Shown: in pieces, positions 42,044-51,468 of the stretch
Position numbering within the stretch: position 1 is the stretch's first letter
Layout of the letters: each line of letters opens with the position of its first letter
From: Arthrobacter cupressi
GTDB lineage: Bacteria; Actinomycetota; Actinomycetes; Actinomycetales; Micrococcaceae
Direction of reading: 5' to 3'
Assembly (NCBI RefSeq): GCF_900099975.1
Contig: NZ_FNEI01000005.1
Span: 1 to 64,000 of the forward strand
Length of the DNA: 64,000 nt
Translations under genes and position numbers: made by a program
Notes under the pieces: generated by a model
Seen by the model: the letters and a program-made list of their open reading frames with translations, nothing else
The model's database searches: none
What the model was told of the DNA's origin: nothing

Positions 42044-42853
42044 GTGAGTGAGACAGAAAGGACCGTCCGGCACGATGCAGCAATGGCGTCGGTCATCCTG
42101 CTGCTGGGCTGCCTGCTCCTGGGGATCGGAATCCTCCTCCTCGAGCGCTGGAAGGTTTCCGCAGCGCACCACCAAGGCCTGATGTTCGGCGACATCATCG
42201 GATTCGTTGCGGCCGGCACCGGGCAGTTGATCGTCAGTTGGTGGCTGCTGTCTCTCGTGCTGGCTTTTGCCGCTGCAGCCTTCCAAAAGTCCGGGCGAAC
42301 AGCCCAGGCAAGAGTTGCCGGACGATTCAGCCCTTTGTTCATGCGGCGCCTTGCCTTGGCTGTGCTTGGGCTGAACCTGCTCGGCGCTCCCCTTGCCCAG
42401 GCATCAACGCCCGTGGTCGAGGCGGCGTGGTCAGCATCCGGCAGATCCGCCGGCATCTCTGCCGCCTGGAGTCCGATTTCCCAGCAAGCCGAGGGCACCG
42501 CCGGGGCCGGGGTTCTTTCCCTGGCCGGGAAGACGGTGGACGAGTCAGCAGCGTCCGCCGACCTGCTGCAACCGCAGTGGCAGCCCCGGGCGCCGGTCGT
42601 CGAGCCCGGCCTCGTGGGAACCAAGGTCAGACGTGCGGCGCAACAGGCGGACACCCCTGTATCCAAGGAGGTGGTGGTGCTGCGCGGCGACACCCTGTGG
42701 TCCATCGCCGCCCAGGACCTGGGGCCGTTGGCCAGCGATGTGGACGTCGCCCGCCACTGGCCGAAGTGGTACGCCGCCAACAAAGACGTCATTGGGGCCG
42801 ACCCTGCCCTCATTGTGCCCGGCCAGATCCTGCAGGCCCCGCCCAAGAACTAA
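42044..42853 (+). CDS. Membrane protein with C-terminal LysM domain
   Basis: This 269-residue protein has three hydrophobic segments (about 14-34, 45-75 and 100-118) and an alanine-rich linker. A C-terminal LysM domain from about residue 205 contains VVLRGDTLWSIAAQDLG, WYAANKDVIG and LIVPGQILQAPP. LysM binds peptidoglycan glycan chains, so the protein likely links membrane and wall. The GTG at 42044 is preceded by GAGGAGAAG. It is followed after 38 bases by the DUF6459 gene. Confidence 0.85.
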   Translation: MSETERTVRHDAAMASVILLLGCLLLGIGILLLERWKVSAAHHQGLMFGDIIGFVAAGTGQLIVSWWLLSLVLAFAAAAFQKSGRTAQARVAGRFSPLFMRRLALAVLGLNLLGAPLAQASTPVVEAAWSASGRSAGISAAWSPISQQAEGTAGAGVLSLAGKTVDESAASADLLQPQWQPRAPVVEPGLVGTKVRRAAQQADTPVSKEVVVLRGDTLWSIAAQDLGPLASDVDVARHWPKWYAANKDVIGADPALIVPGQILQAPPKN

Positions 42854-42891
42854 GAACCATCTATTTCCGAAACCAACCAAGGAGCCACGTC

Positions 42892-43347
42892 ATGAGCGCT
42901 GTACCAGCAATCCGTCCGATTTCCGCCAACCGGGCCCGTCCCGCCACCGGCCCTTCCGGGACCGCACCCGGCCCGTCCGGCATCACGGGCCTGCCGGGCA
43001 CAGATGAAGAGGTAAGAGTGCACGCACGGCGCATTGCCCAGGCGGTCGTAGAAGTCCTGGCCGGCACGCGACCCGTCCAGCAACTCTCGCGTTCCTTGGA
43101 CCCCCGGTCGCTGGCCTCCCTTCAGCACCGCGCAGTCCTCACGAGGGCACACGCCGTGCGTAGCGGCGTCGCCAATTTCCGGCACCATCGCAATCCCCAG
43201 GTCCGTTCGGTCCATGCGTGCGCTGTTTCCGAGTCCGTCTACGAGGCTGCTCTGGTTGTCCATGAAGAACTGCGGTCCCGCGCAGTCGCCATGCGCCTCG
43301 AACTGAGCAACGGCGCGTGGAAGGTCACAGCCCTCCAGATCGGTTAG
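42892..43347 (+). CDS. Rv3235-like protein (DUF6459)
   Basis: This 151-residue protein has a proline/alanine-rich N-terminus (about 1-38) and a basic folded part with VHARRIAQAVVEVLAGTRPV, LDPRSLASLQHRAVL and LRSRAVAMRLELSNGAWKVT. This matches the Rv3235/DUF6459 family, which in mycobacteria also sits a few genes from secA1. ATG 42892 has AAGGAG 7 bases upstream. A role with SecA or the wall has been guessed from synteny only. Confidence 0.82.
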   Translation: MSAVPAIRPISANRARPATGPSGTAPGPSGITGLPGTDEEVRVHARRIAQAVVEVLAGTRPVQQLSRSLDPRSLASLQHRAVLTRAHAVRSGVANFRHHRNPQVRSVHACAVSESVYEAALVVHEELRSRAVAMRLELSNGAWKVTALQIG

Positions 43348-43402
43348 CCGGCCGCCGCGTTTGCCCGTGCGAGGTCCCGGGCCGGGGACGGGCCAGGCAA
43401 CT

Positions 43403-43447
43403 GTACGAGACAAGACAGGACGGGGGCAAGCGTACGAGACAAGACAG
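43403..43447. repeat. Two 16-bp direct repeats in a purine-rich spacer
   Basis: GTACGAGACAAGACAG occurs at 43403-43418 and 43432-43447, followed by several AGGACAGG/ACAGGACAG variants to about 43476. It lies between the DUF6459 gene and the secA terminator. Confidence 0.8.
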
Positions 43448-43490
43448 ACCAGGACAGGCACCACAGGACAGGAAGGTCTGGATGACTACG

Positions 43491-43543
43491 ACAGAAAATA
43501 CGTGAGGACCGGAACATTGTTCCGGTCCTCACGTATTTTCTGT
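43491..43543. terminator. 26-bp perfect inverted repeat, terminator of secA
   Basis: Arms 43491-43516 and 43518-43543 are exact complements. For secA (minus, ends 43571) the stem ends in a run of T (TATTTTCTGT). It also serves the convergent DUF6459 gene. Confidence 0.9.
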
Positions 43544-43570
43544 ACAGCCCTAGGACGCCTGCACCACGGA

Positions 43571-46318
43571 TCAGCGGCGCTTCTTGCGGGGCGCCTTTCT
43601 TGCCTTGTCCTCGGCAGCGGCCTTGGCGGGGTTGCCTGAACGCCCGCCGCCGGACCGTCCCTCTACCCGGGTCTGGCTCGCGCCGTCTTCTCCGGGGGCG
43701 GTGTACTGCAACTGTGCCGGACGCTCCGGAGCCTGCAGGCCGGCCGCGTGAATTTGCGGATCGTGATGCTCCGTGTGGGCCCCTGCCGCGCTGTCGTCGG
43801 CGACCACCACGTCCTCCGCCGGGGTAACTTCGACTTCCAGGTTGTACAGGAACCCGACGCTTTCTTCCCGGATGGCTTCCATCATGCTCTGGAACAGGGT
43901 GAAGCCTTCCCGCTGGTACTCGACGAGCGGATCGCGCTGGGCCATCGCCCGCAGGCCGATGCCTTCCTTCAGGTAATCCATCTCGTAGAGGTGTTCCTGC
44001 CACTTACGCCCGAGGACGGACAAAACAACCCTGCGCTCGAGTTCGCGCATGTTTTCGGAGCCGATTGCTTCTTCGCGCTCCTTGTAGACGAGCTGGGCGT
44101 CGGAAAGGATCTCGTTCTTCAGGAATTCTGCGGTCACCCTGGACTTGGCACCGGCCTCATCGATGATGTCCTGGGCCGAAACCGTCACGGGGTAGAGGGT
44201 CTTCAGGTTGGTCCACAGCTGGTTGTAGTCCCAGTCGTCTCCGCTGCCCTCGGCCGTTGCGGCGTCGATGAACGCGTTGATGGTGTCTTCGAGGAAGAAC
44301 TGGACCTTCTCGTGGAGGTCGTCACCCTCGAGGATCCGGCGGCGGTCACCGTAGATTGCTTCGCGCTGGCGGTTCAGGACGTCGTCGTACTTCAACACGT
44401 TCTTGCGCTGCTCGGCGTTGCGTCCTTCCACCTGGCCCTGGGCGGAGGCGATCGCCCTGGAGACGAGTTTGGATTCAAGGGCGACGTCGTCCGGCACCGA
44501 GCTGTTCATCAGCCGCTCTGCGGCGCCGGAGTTGAAGAGCCGCATCAGGTCGTCGGTCAGCGAGAGGTAGAAGCGGGACTCGCCGGGGTCACCCTGACGG
44601 CCGGAGCGGCCGCGGAGCTGGTTGTCGATCCGGCGGGATTCGTGGCGTTCCGTGCCCAGGACGTAGAGACCGCCGAGGTCCAGGACTTCGAGGTGCTCAT
44701 CCTTGACAGCCTGCTTCGCGGCTTCAAGTGCCGCCGGCCAAGCGGCCTCATACTCCTCGGAATTCTCCTCGGGATCCAGGCCGCGCTTGGCCAGGTCCGC
44801 GATCGCGGTGAACTCGGCGTTGCCGCCAAGCATGATGTCCGTGCCGCGGCCGGCCATGTTGGTGGCGACGGTTACGGCACCCTTGCGCCCGGCCTGCGCC
44901 ACGATGGCTGCCTCACGGGCATGGTTCTTGGCGTTGAGGACCTCGTGGCGGATGCCTTCCTTGGCCAGCAGCCGCGACAGGTATTCGCTCTTTTCCACGC
45001 TGGTGGTGCCGACGAGGACGGGCTGGCCGCTCTCGTGGCGTTCGGCGATGTCCTTGACCACGGCTTCGAACTTCACGATCTCGTTCTTGTAGACGAGATC
45101 AGGCTGGTCGAGACGCTGCATGGGGCGGTTGGTGGGGATGGGAACCACACCAAGCTTGTAGGTGCTCATGAACTCGGCGGCCTCGGTTTCGGCCGTGCCG
45201 GTCATGCCCGAGAGCTTCCCGTACATGCGGAAGTAGTTTTGCAGGGTGACCGTGGCGAGCGTCTGGTTTTCGGCCTTGATCTCGACGTTTTCCTTGGCCT
45301 CAATAGCCTGGTGCATGCCCTCGTTGTAGCGGCGGCCGGCCAGGATGCGCCCGGTGTGTTCGTCGACGATCAGCACTTCGCCGTCGAGGATCACGTAGTC
45401 CTTGTCCCGCTTGAACAGTTCCTTGGCCTTGATGGCGTTGTTGAGGAAGCCGATCAGCGGGGTGTTGGCGGATTCGTAGAGGTTCTGGATGCCGAGGTAG
45501 TCTTCCACCTTCTCGATGCCCGCTTCGAGGACACCGACGGTGCGCTTCTTTTCGTCCACTTCGTAGTCCGTCTCCGGCTGGAGCCGCTGCACGACTTTGG
45601 CGAACTCGCTGTACCACCGGTTGGTGTCGCCCTGCGCCGGACCGGAGATGATCAACGGGGTCCGGGCCTCGTCGATCAGGATGGAGTCGACCTCGTCAAC
45701 GATCGCGAAGTGGTGTCCGCGCTGGACGAGTTCGGACTTGTCCCACGCCATGTTGTCCCGCAGGTAGTCAAAGCCGAACTCATTGTTCGTGCCGTAGGTG
45801 ATGTCCGCAGCGTACTGCTCGCGGCGCGCCGCGGGGTCCTGCTTGGCCAGGATGCAGCCGCTGCTCAGGCCGAGGAAGCGGTAGACGCGTCCCATGAGTT
45901 CAGACTGGTATTCGGCGAGGTAGTCGTTGACCGTGACGACGTGCACGCCTTTCCCGGTCAGGGCGTTGAGGTACGCCGGAGCCGTGGCGACGAGCGTCTT
46001 GCCTTCACCGGTCTTCATCTCGGCGATGTTTCCGAGGTGAAGGGCGGCGCCGCCCATGAGCTGGACGTCAAAGTGGCGCATGCCCAGGGTGCGGGAGGAG
46101 GCTTCGCGCACGGCGGCGAACGCTTCGGGAAGCAGGGCGTCCAGGTGTTCGCCGTCCTGGTAACGGGCGCGGAGCACGTCGGTCTCTTCCCGGAGTTCCG
46201 CATCGGTGAAGGTCTTGAAGGAGTCTTCAAGGGCATTGATGGAATCGGCATAGCTCCGCAGCTGTTTCAGGGTCTTCTTGTCACCCGTGCGGAGAAGTTT
46301 TTCGATAAGTGATGCCAC
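43571..46318 (-). CDS. secA: Preprotein translocase ATPase SecA
   Basis: This 915-residue motor drives preproteins through SecYEG. It has Walker A in [12 protein letters not shown] near residues 100-111, [17 protein letters not shown] near 208-224, the preprotein cross-linking domain, [10 protein letters not shown], and the helical scaffold to about 830. The C-terminal tail is basic (KAPRKKRR) and has no zinc-binding CxC motif, as in actinobacterial SecA1. Start GTG 46318 has GGGAG 8-9 bases upstream. A 26-bp terminator hairpin follows. Confidence 0.97.
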   Translation of the reverse strand: MASLIEKLLRTGDKKTLKQLRSYADSINALEDSFKTFTDAELREETDVLRARYQDGEHLDALLPEAFAAVREASSRTLGMRHFDVQLMGGAALHLGNIAEMKTGEGKTLVATAPAYLNALTGKGVHVVTVNDYLAEYQSELMGRVYRFLGLSSGCILAKQDPAARREQYAADITYGTNNEFGFDYLRDNMAWDKSELVQRGHHFAIVDEVDSILIDEARTPLIISGPAQGDTNRWYSEFAKVVQRLQPETDYEVDEKKRTVGVLEAGIEKVEDYLGIQNLYESANTPLIGFLNNAIKAKELFKRDKDYVILDGEVLIVDEHTGRILAGRRYNEGMHQAIEAKENVEIKAENQTLATVTLQNYFRMYGKLSGMTGTAETEAAEFMSTYKLGVVPIPTNRPMQRLDQPDLVYKNEIVKFEAVVKDIAERHESGQPVLVGTTSVEKSEYLSRLLAKEGIRHEVLNAKNHAREAAIVAQAGRKGAVTVATNMAGRGTDIMLGGNAEFTAIADLAKRGLDPEENSEEYEAAWPAALEAAKQAVKDEHLEVLDLGGLYVLGTERHESRRIDNQLRGRSGRQGDPGESRFYLSLTDDLMRLFNSGAAERLMNSSVPDDVALESKLVSRAIASAQGQVEGRNAEQRKNVLKYDDVLNRQREAIYGDRRRILEGDDLHEKVQFFLEDTINAFIDAATAEGSGDDWDYNQLWTNLKTLYPVTVSAQDIIDEAGAKSRVTAEFLKNEILSDAQLVYKEREEAIGSENMRELERRVVLSVLGRKWQEHLYEMDYLKEGIGLRAMAQRDPLVEYQREGFTLFQSMMEAIREESVGFLYNLEVEVTPAEDVVVADDSAAGAHTEHHDPQIHAAGLQAPERPAQLQYTAPGEDGASQTRVEGRSGGGRSGNPAKAAAEDKARKAPRKKRR

Positions 46319-46474
46319 GTGAAGTTGCTCCCAGTCTCAAGCTGCCGAATTCTGGCGGTTTCAGTCTACGGGAGCGTACAACACCAAACAGAGATGTTTT
46401 CCTGAGAGCGGAGAGCGCCCGTACTGGAATCCTTCCCCGGGCCGGACCTGGTGCGCGAAGCACAGCTTCCGGGA

Positions 46475-47713
46475 CTATATCCCGCGCAACTCCTGCGCCA
46501 ACCGCGGGGCCAGGTCCCCTTCGGGCGACACGACGACGGCCTCCAGTTCGAGCCAGCGGGCCATGAGCCGGAGTTCATCGGCCAGCTCGCCTGCCGTGTC
46601 CGCCGGGGCGTCGCTTTCCGCGTGGGCGGAACGGACAAGCAGCAGGCGGCCTGCGCGGTCAGCTTTGAGGTCCACCCGGGCGACGATCCTGTCCCTGAGG
46701 AGGAAAGGCAGGACGTAGTATCCGAACTTCCGTTTCCCGGCCGGGGTGTAGATTTCGATCCGGTAGTGGAATCCAAAGAGTTCGTGCAGCCTCCGCCGCT
46801 CGAAGACGAGCGAATCGAACGGACTCAGCAGCGCTCTCCCCGCAGCCTTCCGCGGGATCTTCGCCTGCGCATGGCGGTAAAGCACACGGTCCCAGCCCTG
46901 TACCGAAACAGGTTCCAGGCGGCCTTGGTCGACGAGCGCGCCGACCGCCTGGGTCGCAGCCTTGACCGGCGTCCGGAAGTAATCGGCGAAGCACCGCACG
47001 GTCCCGATTCCGTGTGCCTGTGCTGCGGCATCTATGAGGCGCTCCATGGCAGCCGCCCGGCCGGCGCCGTCGTCATCGAAGTTCCTGTGGTCCGCCTCCG
47101 GAGCCTTCACCGCGGCCGGAAGGACCCGGGAGGTCAGGGTGTAGCGGCGTTCGAACTGCTCGGTCCGGGATGCGGCGCTGACCCGGCCTTCTTCGAACAA
47201 ATGCTCGAGCACCCGCTTGACGAGGTTCCAGTTCCAGCCCCATTGTTCGTGGCGGCGTTCCTCCTGATGGCCAAGCTTTGCGGTGAGCTGGGCCGCCGTC
47301 ATCGGGCGTCCGGCGGCGAGTGCCTCCAGGATCCGGTCGGCCATATCTTCGCGCAATGCATGCTCGAGATGCCCGGCGCCGACCCAGCCGCGCCGCTGCC
47401 AGAGAAGCAGGTCACCGAAGTGCTCGGGCCGGATGAAGCTTGCTTCGTGGGCCCAATACTCCATCATGCGGCGCGGACTGCGTGCCGACAGGGAATCGAG
47501 GATGCTGCGGTCGTAATCCCCCAGCCGGGAGAAAAAGGGCAGGTAGTGGCTACGGGACAGAACGTTCACCGAGTCGATTTGCACCAGCTGCAGGCGGGCA
47601 AAGGTCCGGCCCACCGCCCGTGATGTTACGGGACCGGTGGGCCGGACCTTGTCCAAGCCTTGGGCTGCCAATGCGATCCGCCGTGCCTGCTGAAGGCTCA
47701 GCGAAGCCGCCAT
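46475..47713 (-). CDS. AlkX/YcaQ-type DNA glycosylase (HTH_42 family)
   Basis: This 412-residue protein of the winged-helix HTH_42 family opens with LSLQQARRIALAAQGL, followed by LQLVQIDSVNVL. The Q45-I46-D47 triad corresponds to the QxD catalytic motif of the AlkX/YcaQ branch; the AlkZ branch has QxQ. These enzymes unhook interstrand crosslinks or bulky alkyl adducts. RRMMEYWAHEASFI and SPFDSLVFERRRLHELFGF are further family blocks. The start is ATG 47713, and it is co-directional with hpf upstream (32 bases away). Confidence 0.87.
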   Translation of the reverse strand: MAASLSLQQARRIALAAQGLDKVRPTGPVTSRAVGRTFARLQLVQIDSVNVLSRSHYLPFFSRLGDYDRSILDSLSARSPRRMMEYWAHEASFIRPEHFGDLLLWQRRGWVGAGHLEHALREDMADRILEALAAGRPMTAAQLTAKLGHQEERRHEQWGWNWNLVKRVLEHLFEEGRVSAASRTEQFERRYTLTSRVLPAAVKAPEADHRNFDDDGAGRAAAMERLIDAAAQAHGIGTVRCFADYFRTPVKAATQAVGALVDQGRLEPVSVQGWDRVLYRHAQAKIPRKAAGRALLSPFDSLVFERRRLHELFGFHYRIEIYTPAGKRKFGYYVLPFLLRDRIVARVDLKADRAGRLLLVRSAHAESDAPADTAGELADELRLMARWLELEAVVVSPEGDLAPRLAQELRGI

Positions 47714-47745
47714 GCGTGTCCTTTCGTCAGAGGAAGCGGAGCAGC

Positions 47746-48471
47746 CTAGGCCGTGGCGGCGTGGTCGTCGGAGCGGTAGGCGTGGATCTTGTCCTCCACC
47801 GCTTCATTGCCGGGCTCGCAGTTCGAGTCCAGGGTGATGACGCCGTAGGTCCAGCCGCGCCGTCGGTAGACCACGGACGGCGTGTTGGTTTCCTTGTCCA
47901 CGAAGAGGTAGAAGTTGTGGCCGACGAGTTCCATGTTGTCCACGGCGTCATCGATCGTAAGGGACGCCGCGGGGAAGACCTTCCGGCGGATCAGCACCGG
48001 AGAGTCACCGGCCGGGATGTCGTTGTCGATATCGTACGGAGACGCTTCCGTGCTCGGAGCGGCCGGTTCCTCGTGGTTGCTTGCCGCAGCGTAAATAGGT
48101 TCACGGGTGCTGACAGGCTCGAGGCTTGCCGTGGCTTCACGCACCGCCTTTGGTGTGTGCCGCCCGTGGTGGACCTTCTTCCTGTCCTTGGCCCTGCGCA
48201 GCCGTTCGAGGAGCTTGCTGTACGCGAGGTCGAAAGCTGCGAATTTGTCAGCGGCGCTGGCTTCTGCCCGGATGACCGGACCCCTGCCCATGACTGTCAC
48301 TTCCACCGTGAGCTGGCCCGGGTTCTGACGCGGATTGCTCTCCTTGGAAACCTTGGCGTCAACCCTCTGGACCTTGTCCCCGAGCGATTCAATCTTGGAA
48401 ATCTTTTCGCCCGCGTATTCGCGGAAGCGATCCGAAACGGTCAGATTCCGGCCGCTGATCATGAACTCCAT
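47746..48471 (-). CDS. hpf: Long-form ribosome hibernation promoting factor
   Basis: The protein has 241 residues from ATG 48471 (GGAGGG 4 bases upstream; an in-frame earlier start at 48504 lacks a site). The N-terminal S30AE/HPF domain (about 1-100, MEFMISGRNLTVSDRFREY) is joined by an acidic linker to the C-terminal dimerisation domain (about 180-235, SLTIDDAVDNMELVGHNFYL and VVYRRRGWTYGVITL). Long HPF dimerises 70S ribosomes into inactive 100S particles in stationary phase. Confidence 0.95.
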   Translation of the reverse strand: MEFMISGRNLTVSDRFREYAGEKISKIESLGDKVQRVDAKVSKESNPRQNPGQLTVEVTVMGRGPVIRAEASAADKFAAFDLAYSKLLERLRRAKDRKKVHHGRHTPKAVREATASLEPVSTREPIYAAASNHEEPAAPSTEASPYDIDNDIPAGDSPVLIRRKVFPAASLTIDDAVDNMELVGHNFYLFVDKETNTPSVVYRRRGWTYGVITLDSNCEPGNEAVEDKIHAYRSDDHAATA

Positions 48472-48618
48472 GGTGCCCTCCAAATAACTCAGGTGACACG
48501 ACAACGGCGCTGACGGGGGGCTTTCTGACGGACAGTCGAGCCCCTTTCCGAGCCGCTATCGACAGGTACATCTGTTCTTGGTACCCATCTTCGACGTTAG
48601 TTCATCGTTACGGCTAAT

Positions 48619-49608
48619 TCACCCCTTCGGCGCTTTAAATTTGTTTTGAGTCATTGAACTGCCGGTCGGCGTCTCTGTACCGGAGTCCAGTCCGCCCGGC
48701 GGACGGGTTGCCGCCAGGACGACCGCCCCGCACACAATTCCGCCGGCGGCTTCGACTGCCCTGGCCGCCTCGGCAAGGGTCGCTCCCGTGGTGAGGACGT
48801 CGTCGACAATGATGCACAGTTTTCCCGACACGGCGCTGCCCGCTGCAGACCGGACGACCATCGAACCCCGCACGCGCCGGGCACGGCTGCCCCTGTCTAG
48901 TCCCTTCTGACCCGCACTTCCGGCGCGTCCGGCAAGACGTGCTCCAAGCCACCCCACGCCGTCAGCCAGCAGTCTGGACGACGGCATGTTCGGGCCCGAC
49001 CGACGTGCCCCGGCGAGGATTCCCCTCCGCCGCTTCGTCAAGGCATCGCGCAGGACCCACCCGTTCTCATTCCGGCGCCGGACCTGCCGGAGGAGCAGGT
49101 GGACCGGGCTGAAACCCCGACGGCGCAACGCGGCGGCGCTGGTGGGAACGGGTACCAGGCAAACGTTCCGGGCGTCACCCGCGGCCGCGCGCAGCCCGTG
49201 TTCCAGCATGCGGCCCAAGAGGCGCGCAACGGAGCGTTGGCCCAGTTTCTTGAAGGACAGCACCGCCTGCGCCAGTTCCTCCCGGTAGGGCCCGACGGCG
49301 ACAACCGGCACCAGGACCGTACCGCCCACCGTGAGCAACGCCGGCGCCTGTGACTCGGCCCGGAAGGGCCGGGCGCACAGCCTCCGGATCCTGCGCGCGC
49401 AGGCACCGCAGAGCTGGGTATCCTCGCGCCCGCAGCACAGGCATTGCACCGGTGCCAGGAGCGCCAACAGCTCACCCCAGGCAAGTGCGAGGCCTTCCAG
49501 GAGGCGGAGCTGCGGCGGCGCGTACCGGCCCCGGTGTCGGGCCGCGAAGTCATCCGTGGCGGAAAGGTCAGGGTCGCGAACACGGGCGCGACCGGCGTCG
49601 TGGGTCAT
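48619..49608 (-). CDS. comF: ComF-family phosphoribosyltransferase-like protein
   Basis: The protein has 329 residues from ATG 49608. An N-terminal zinc-finger-like cluster (C56, C58, C59, C67 and C70: QCLCCGREDTQLCGAC) precedes a PRT fold with VPVPTSAAALRRRGFSPVHLL and the PRPP motif LCIIVDDVLTTGATLAEAA. ComF is needed for DNA uptake in competent bacteria, but actinobacterial homologues are widespread without proven competence. A GTG at 49683 would add 25 residues. Three TATGTGGAAAG repeats lie about 95-140 bases upstream. Confidence 0.88.
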   Translation of the reverse strand: MTHDAGRARVRDPDLSATDDFAARHRGRYAPPQLRLLEGLALAWGELLALLAPVQCLCCGREDTQLCGACARRIRRLCARPFRAESQAPALLTVGGTVLVPVVAVGPYREELAQAVLSFKKLGQRSVARLLGRMLEHGLRAAAGDARNVCLVPVPTSAAALRRRGFSPVHLLLRQVRRRNENGWVLRDALTKRRRGILAGARRSGPNMPSSRLLADGVGWLGARLAGRAGSAGQKGLDRGSRARRVRGSMVVRSAAGSAVSGKLCIIVDDVLTTGATLAEAARAVEAAGGIVCGAVVLAATRPPGGLDSGTETPTGSSMTQNKFKAPKG

Positions 49609-49701
49609 GCTGTCCGCCTGGCGGCCCCCGAGACCGGTGCTGGAAAGTCCATGCCACCAGCCTGAAGCACCGACGCCCGGCACGCCCTCGGCGCGACACT
49701 C

Positions 49702-49745
49702 TATGTGGAAAGACCTGCTATGTGGAAAGACCCGTATGTGGAAAG
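49702..49745 (-). repeat. Three CTTTCCACATA direct repeats upstream of comF
   Basis: The plus-strand element TATGTGGAAAG occurs at 49702, 49719 and 49735 (17- and 16-base spacing). It lies in the 141 bases between lpqB and comF. Read on the minus strand, each contains CTTTCCACA, one base from the relaxed DnaA box TTWTNCACA. Confidence 0.7.
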
Positions 49746-49749
49746 CGTG

Positions 49750-51468
49750 CTACCCGGGGAAAGCGGGGTCGACAGGTCCCTTCAGTTGGAGTTCCCAACC
49801 GTTTCCGACCCGCTGGAACACCCCCGCAAGGGACTGCCCATAGATTTCGTCGGGACCGTTGCCGGCGCTCAGCCCGGTCAATCCGGCCCAGGCCGGAAGC
49901 TGCTGCGGCTGCCCGGTAGACAAGGGGAGCAATTCGGGAACGACGTTGCCCGACGCCGAGTCCTTCATGACCACAACGGTCGTGGAATTGACCCAGACCC
50001 CGTGGTCCACCCCGTTGGTGGCGTCGAGCGTGATCGGCGCCGTGAGGTCCCTGGGGGTGCCGTCCGGATCGCGGACGATCCCTGTGACCTGGACGGACGT
50101 CCGGCCGCGCAGTTCGGAGATGACCAGGGCGCGGGTGCCCTCCCGTGAGATCCGGAATTCCTTGACCGAGCGGCCTGAAAGCCAACGCGGCGAGAGGGAA
50201 ACCGCTGGAACGTTTCCGCCCTTCGCGGCCGCGGACGGTTTGAAGGCCACCACCTGCGTGGCACCATTGGCGCCCGGACCCGAGGTCCAAACCCAGTCCT
50301 GCGGACTGAAGGAGGGACGGGTCAGGGTGCTGCGGGTGGTCAGCGGGCGCGGGTCCCGGGCAGGCAGCATCGAGTACAGGGTCGTCCCGGAGCCGTTGAG
50401 GAACGCCACGGCCTTCGACGCTGGTGACTCGGCGGGCGACTGCGGCCCCAGCCCCGCTACCTGCTGGAGGTCCGGCAGGGGTGTCACCCGGTTGTTTTCG
50501 TAACGGGCCAGTTCGCCGTTGCTCACCACGATCTGGCGGGACGGCACACTCTTCTCCAGGACCGGCGGGAGCACGGTCCCGGTGTCCTCAACCCGGACCA
50601 GATCCTGGTCCGCACGCAACTGCACGCTGATCACGTCCGGCTGTGTGCGGAACGTCAGCAGGAGCTGGTTCTGCATGCGCTGTCTGTCTTCCGCCGATGC
50701 TTCCACCAGTTCCTTCGCCGACAGGTCCACCTGGGCGGCCCCCGAGACCACGGGGACCGATTCGCGCACCAGGCGGATTCCGGACGGGAAAGCGCTGACG
50801 ACGGCGCCGCGCAGGTACGGCGCGGGCCCGGCCAGCAGGGCACTGGTCATGGCCTTGACGGTCTTCTTCTTGATGAACCACCTAAAGTCGGGAACCGCGT
50901 AATTGAATCCGGGGTCGTAGAAATAGATCGGGTAGGCACCGTAGATGACCCTGAAGGTCTGTTCGGGGATCGCCGTGCCGTCGGGCACCTCGGAGATGCG
51001 CCATTCGCCGTCCACCTGCTCGACACTGACCGGGATACTTTCCAGCGTCCCTTCCGGGTAGTGGGTGGCGATGCCGTCGGCATCAACGGCGTAGGCGAGG
51101 TCCAGTTCGTACCGGTATTCGTTCTCGACTGCGGTGCGGACCACCTGCGCTTTGCGGAACACGAGCGTGCGCTTGTCCGATTTCCAGCCAACCGAAAGGG
51201 ACTGCGTCAGGTACTGGCGCGCCACCGCATAATCGTCCGCGTAGCCGCTGCCGGCGCCGTAGAAGTCTTCGATCACGGTTTCGGGGCCGGCGCCGGCCTG
51301 CGGCGGCGGCGGGAAGAAGTCGGGCACGTTCAGGTTTCCGGCGCTTTCCTCCTTGCTCTTGCCGACCGGGCCGGAGCGCGGAATCTGGGCACAGGAACTC
51401 AGCACGAGCGTTATCGCCGCGAAGGCGGCGAGCAACAGTACCGGGAAACGGCGGAGACCCCTACGCAC
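49750..51468 (-). CDS. lpqB: Lipoprotein LpqB
   Basis: This 572-residue lipoprotein starts at GTG 51468, overlapping the mtrB stop (GTGCGTAG) and preceded by GGGGGAGG. The signal ends in the lipobox LSSC (cysteine 26). A GerMN-type region (about 200-300) and a C-terminal beta-propeller-like part (about 310-560) follow. In mycobacteria LpqB interacts with the MtrB sensor and affects MtrA phosphorylation, cell-wall traits and motility; the same three-gene order occurs here. Longer upstream starts would lie deep within mtrB. Confidence 0.93.
   Translation of the reverse strand: MRRGLRRFPVLLLAAFAAITLVLSSCAQIPRSGPVGKSKEESAGNLNVPDFFPPPPQAGAGPETVIEDFYGAGSGYADDYAVARQYLTQSLSVGWKSDKRTLVFRKAQVVRTAVENEYRYELDLAYAVDADGIATHYPEGTLESIPVSVEQVDGEWRISEVPDGTAIPEQTFRVIYGAYPIYFYDPGFNYAVPDFRWFIKKKTVKAMTSALLAGPAPYLRGAVVSAFPSGIRLVRESVPVVSGAAQVDLSAKELVEASAEDRQRMQNQLLLTFRTQPDVISVQLRADQDLVRVEDTGTVLPPVLEKSVPSRQIVVSNGELARYENNRVTPLPDLQQVAGLGPQSPAESPASKAVAFLNGSGTTLYSMLPARDPRPLTTRSTLTRPSFSPQDWVWTSGPGANGATQVVAFKPSAAAKGGNVPAVSLSPRWLSGRSVKEFRISREGTRALVISELRGRTSVQVTGIVRDPDGTPRDLTAPITLDATNGVDHGVWVNSTTVVVMKDSASGNVVPELLPLSTGQPQQLPAWAGLTGLSAGNGPDEIYGQSLAGVFQRVGNGWELQLKGPVDPAFPG

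Noticed and set aside
43748..46312. 854-codon plus-strand open frame
   Set aside because: It lies wholly antisense to secA, and its composition follows the codon bias of secA. No start site or domain supports it.
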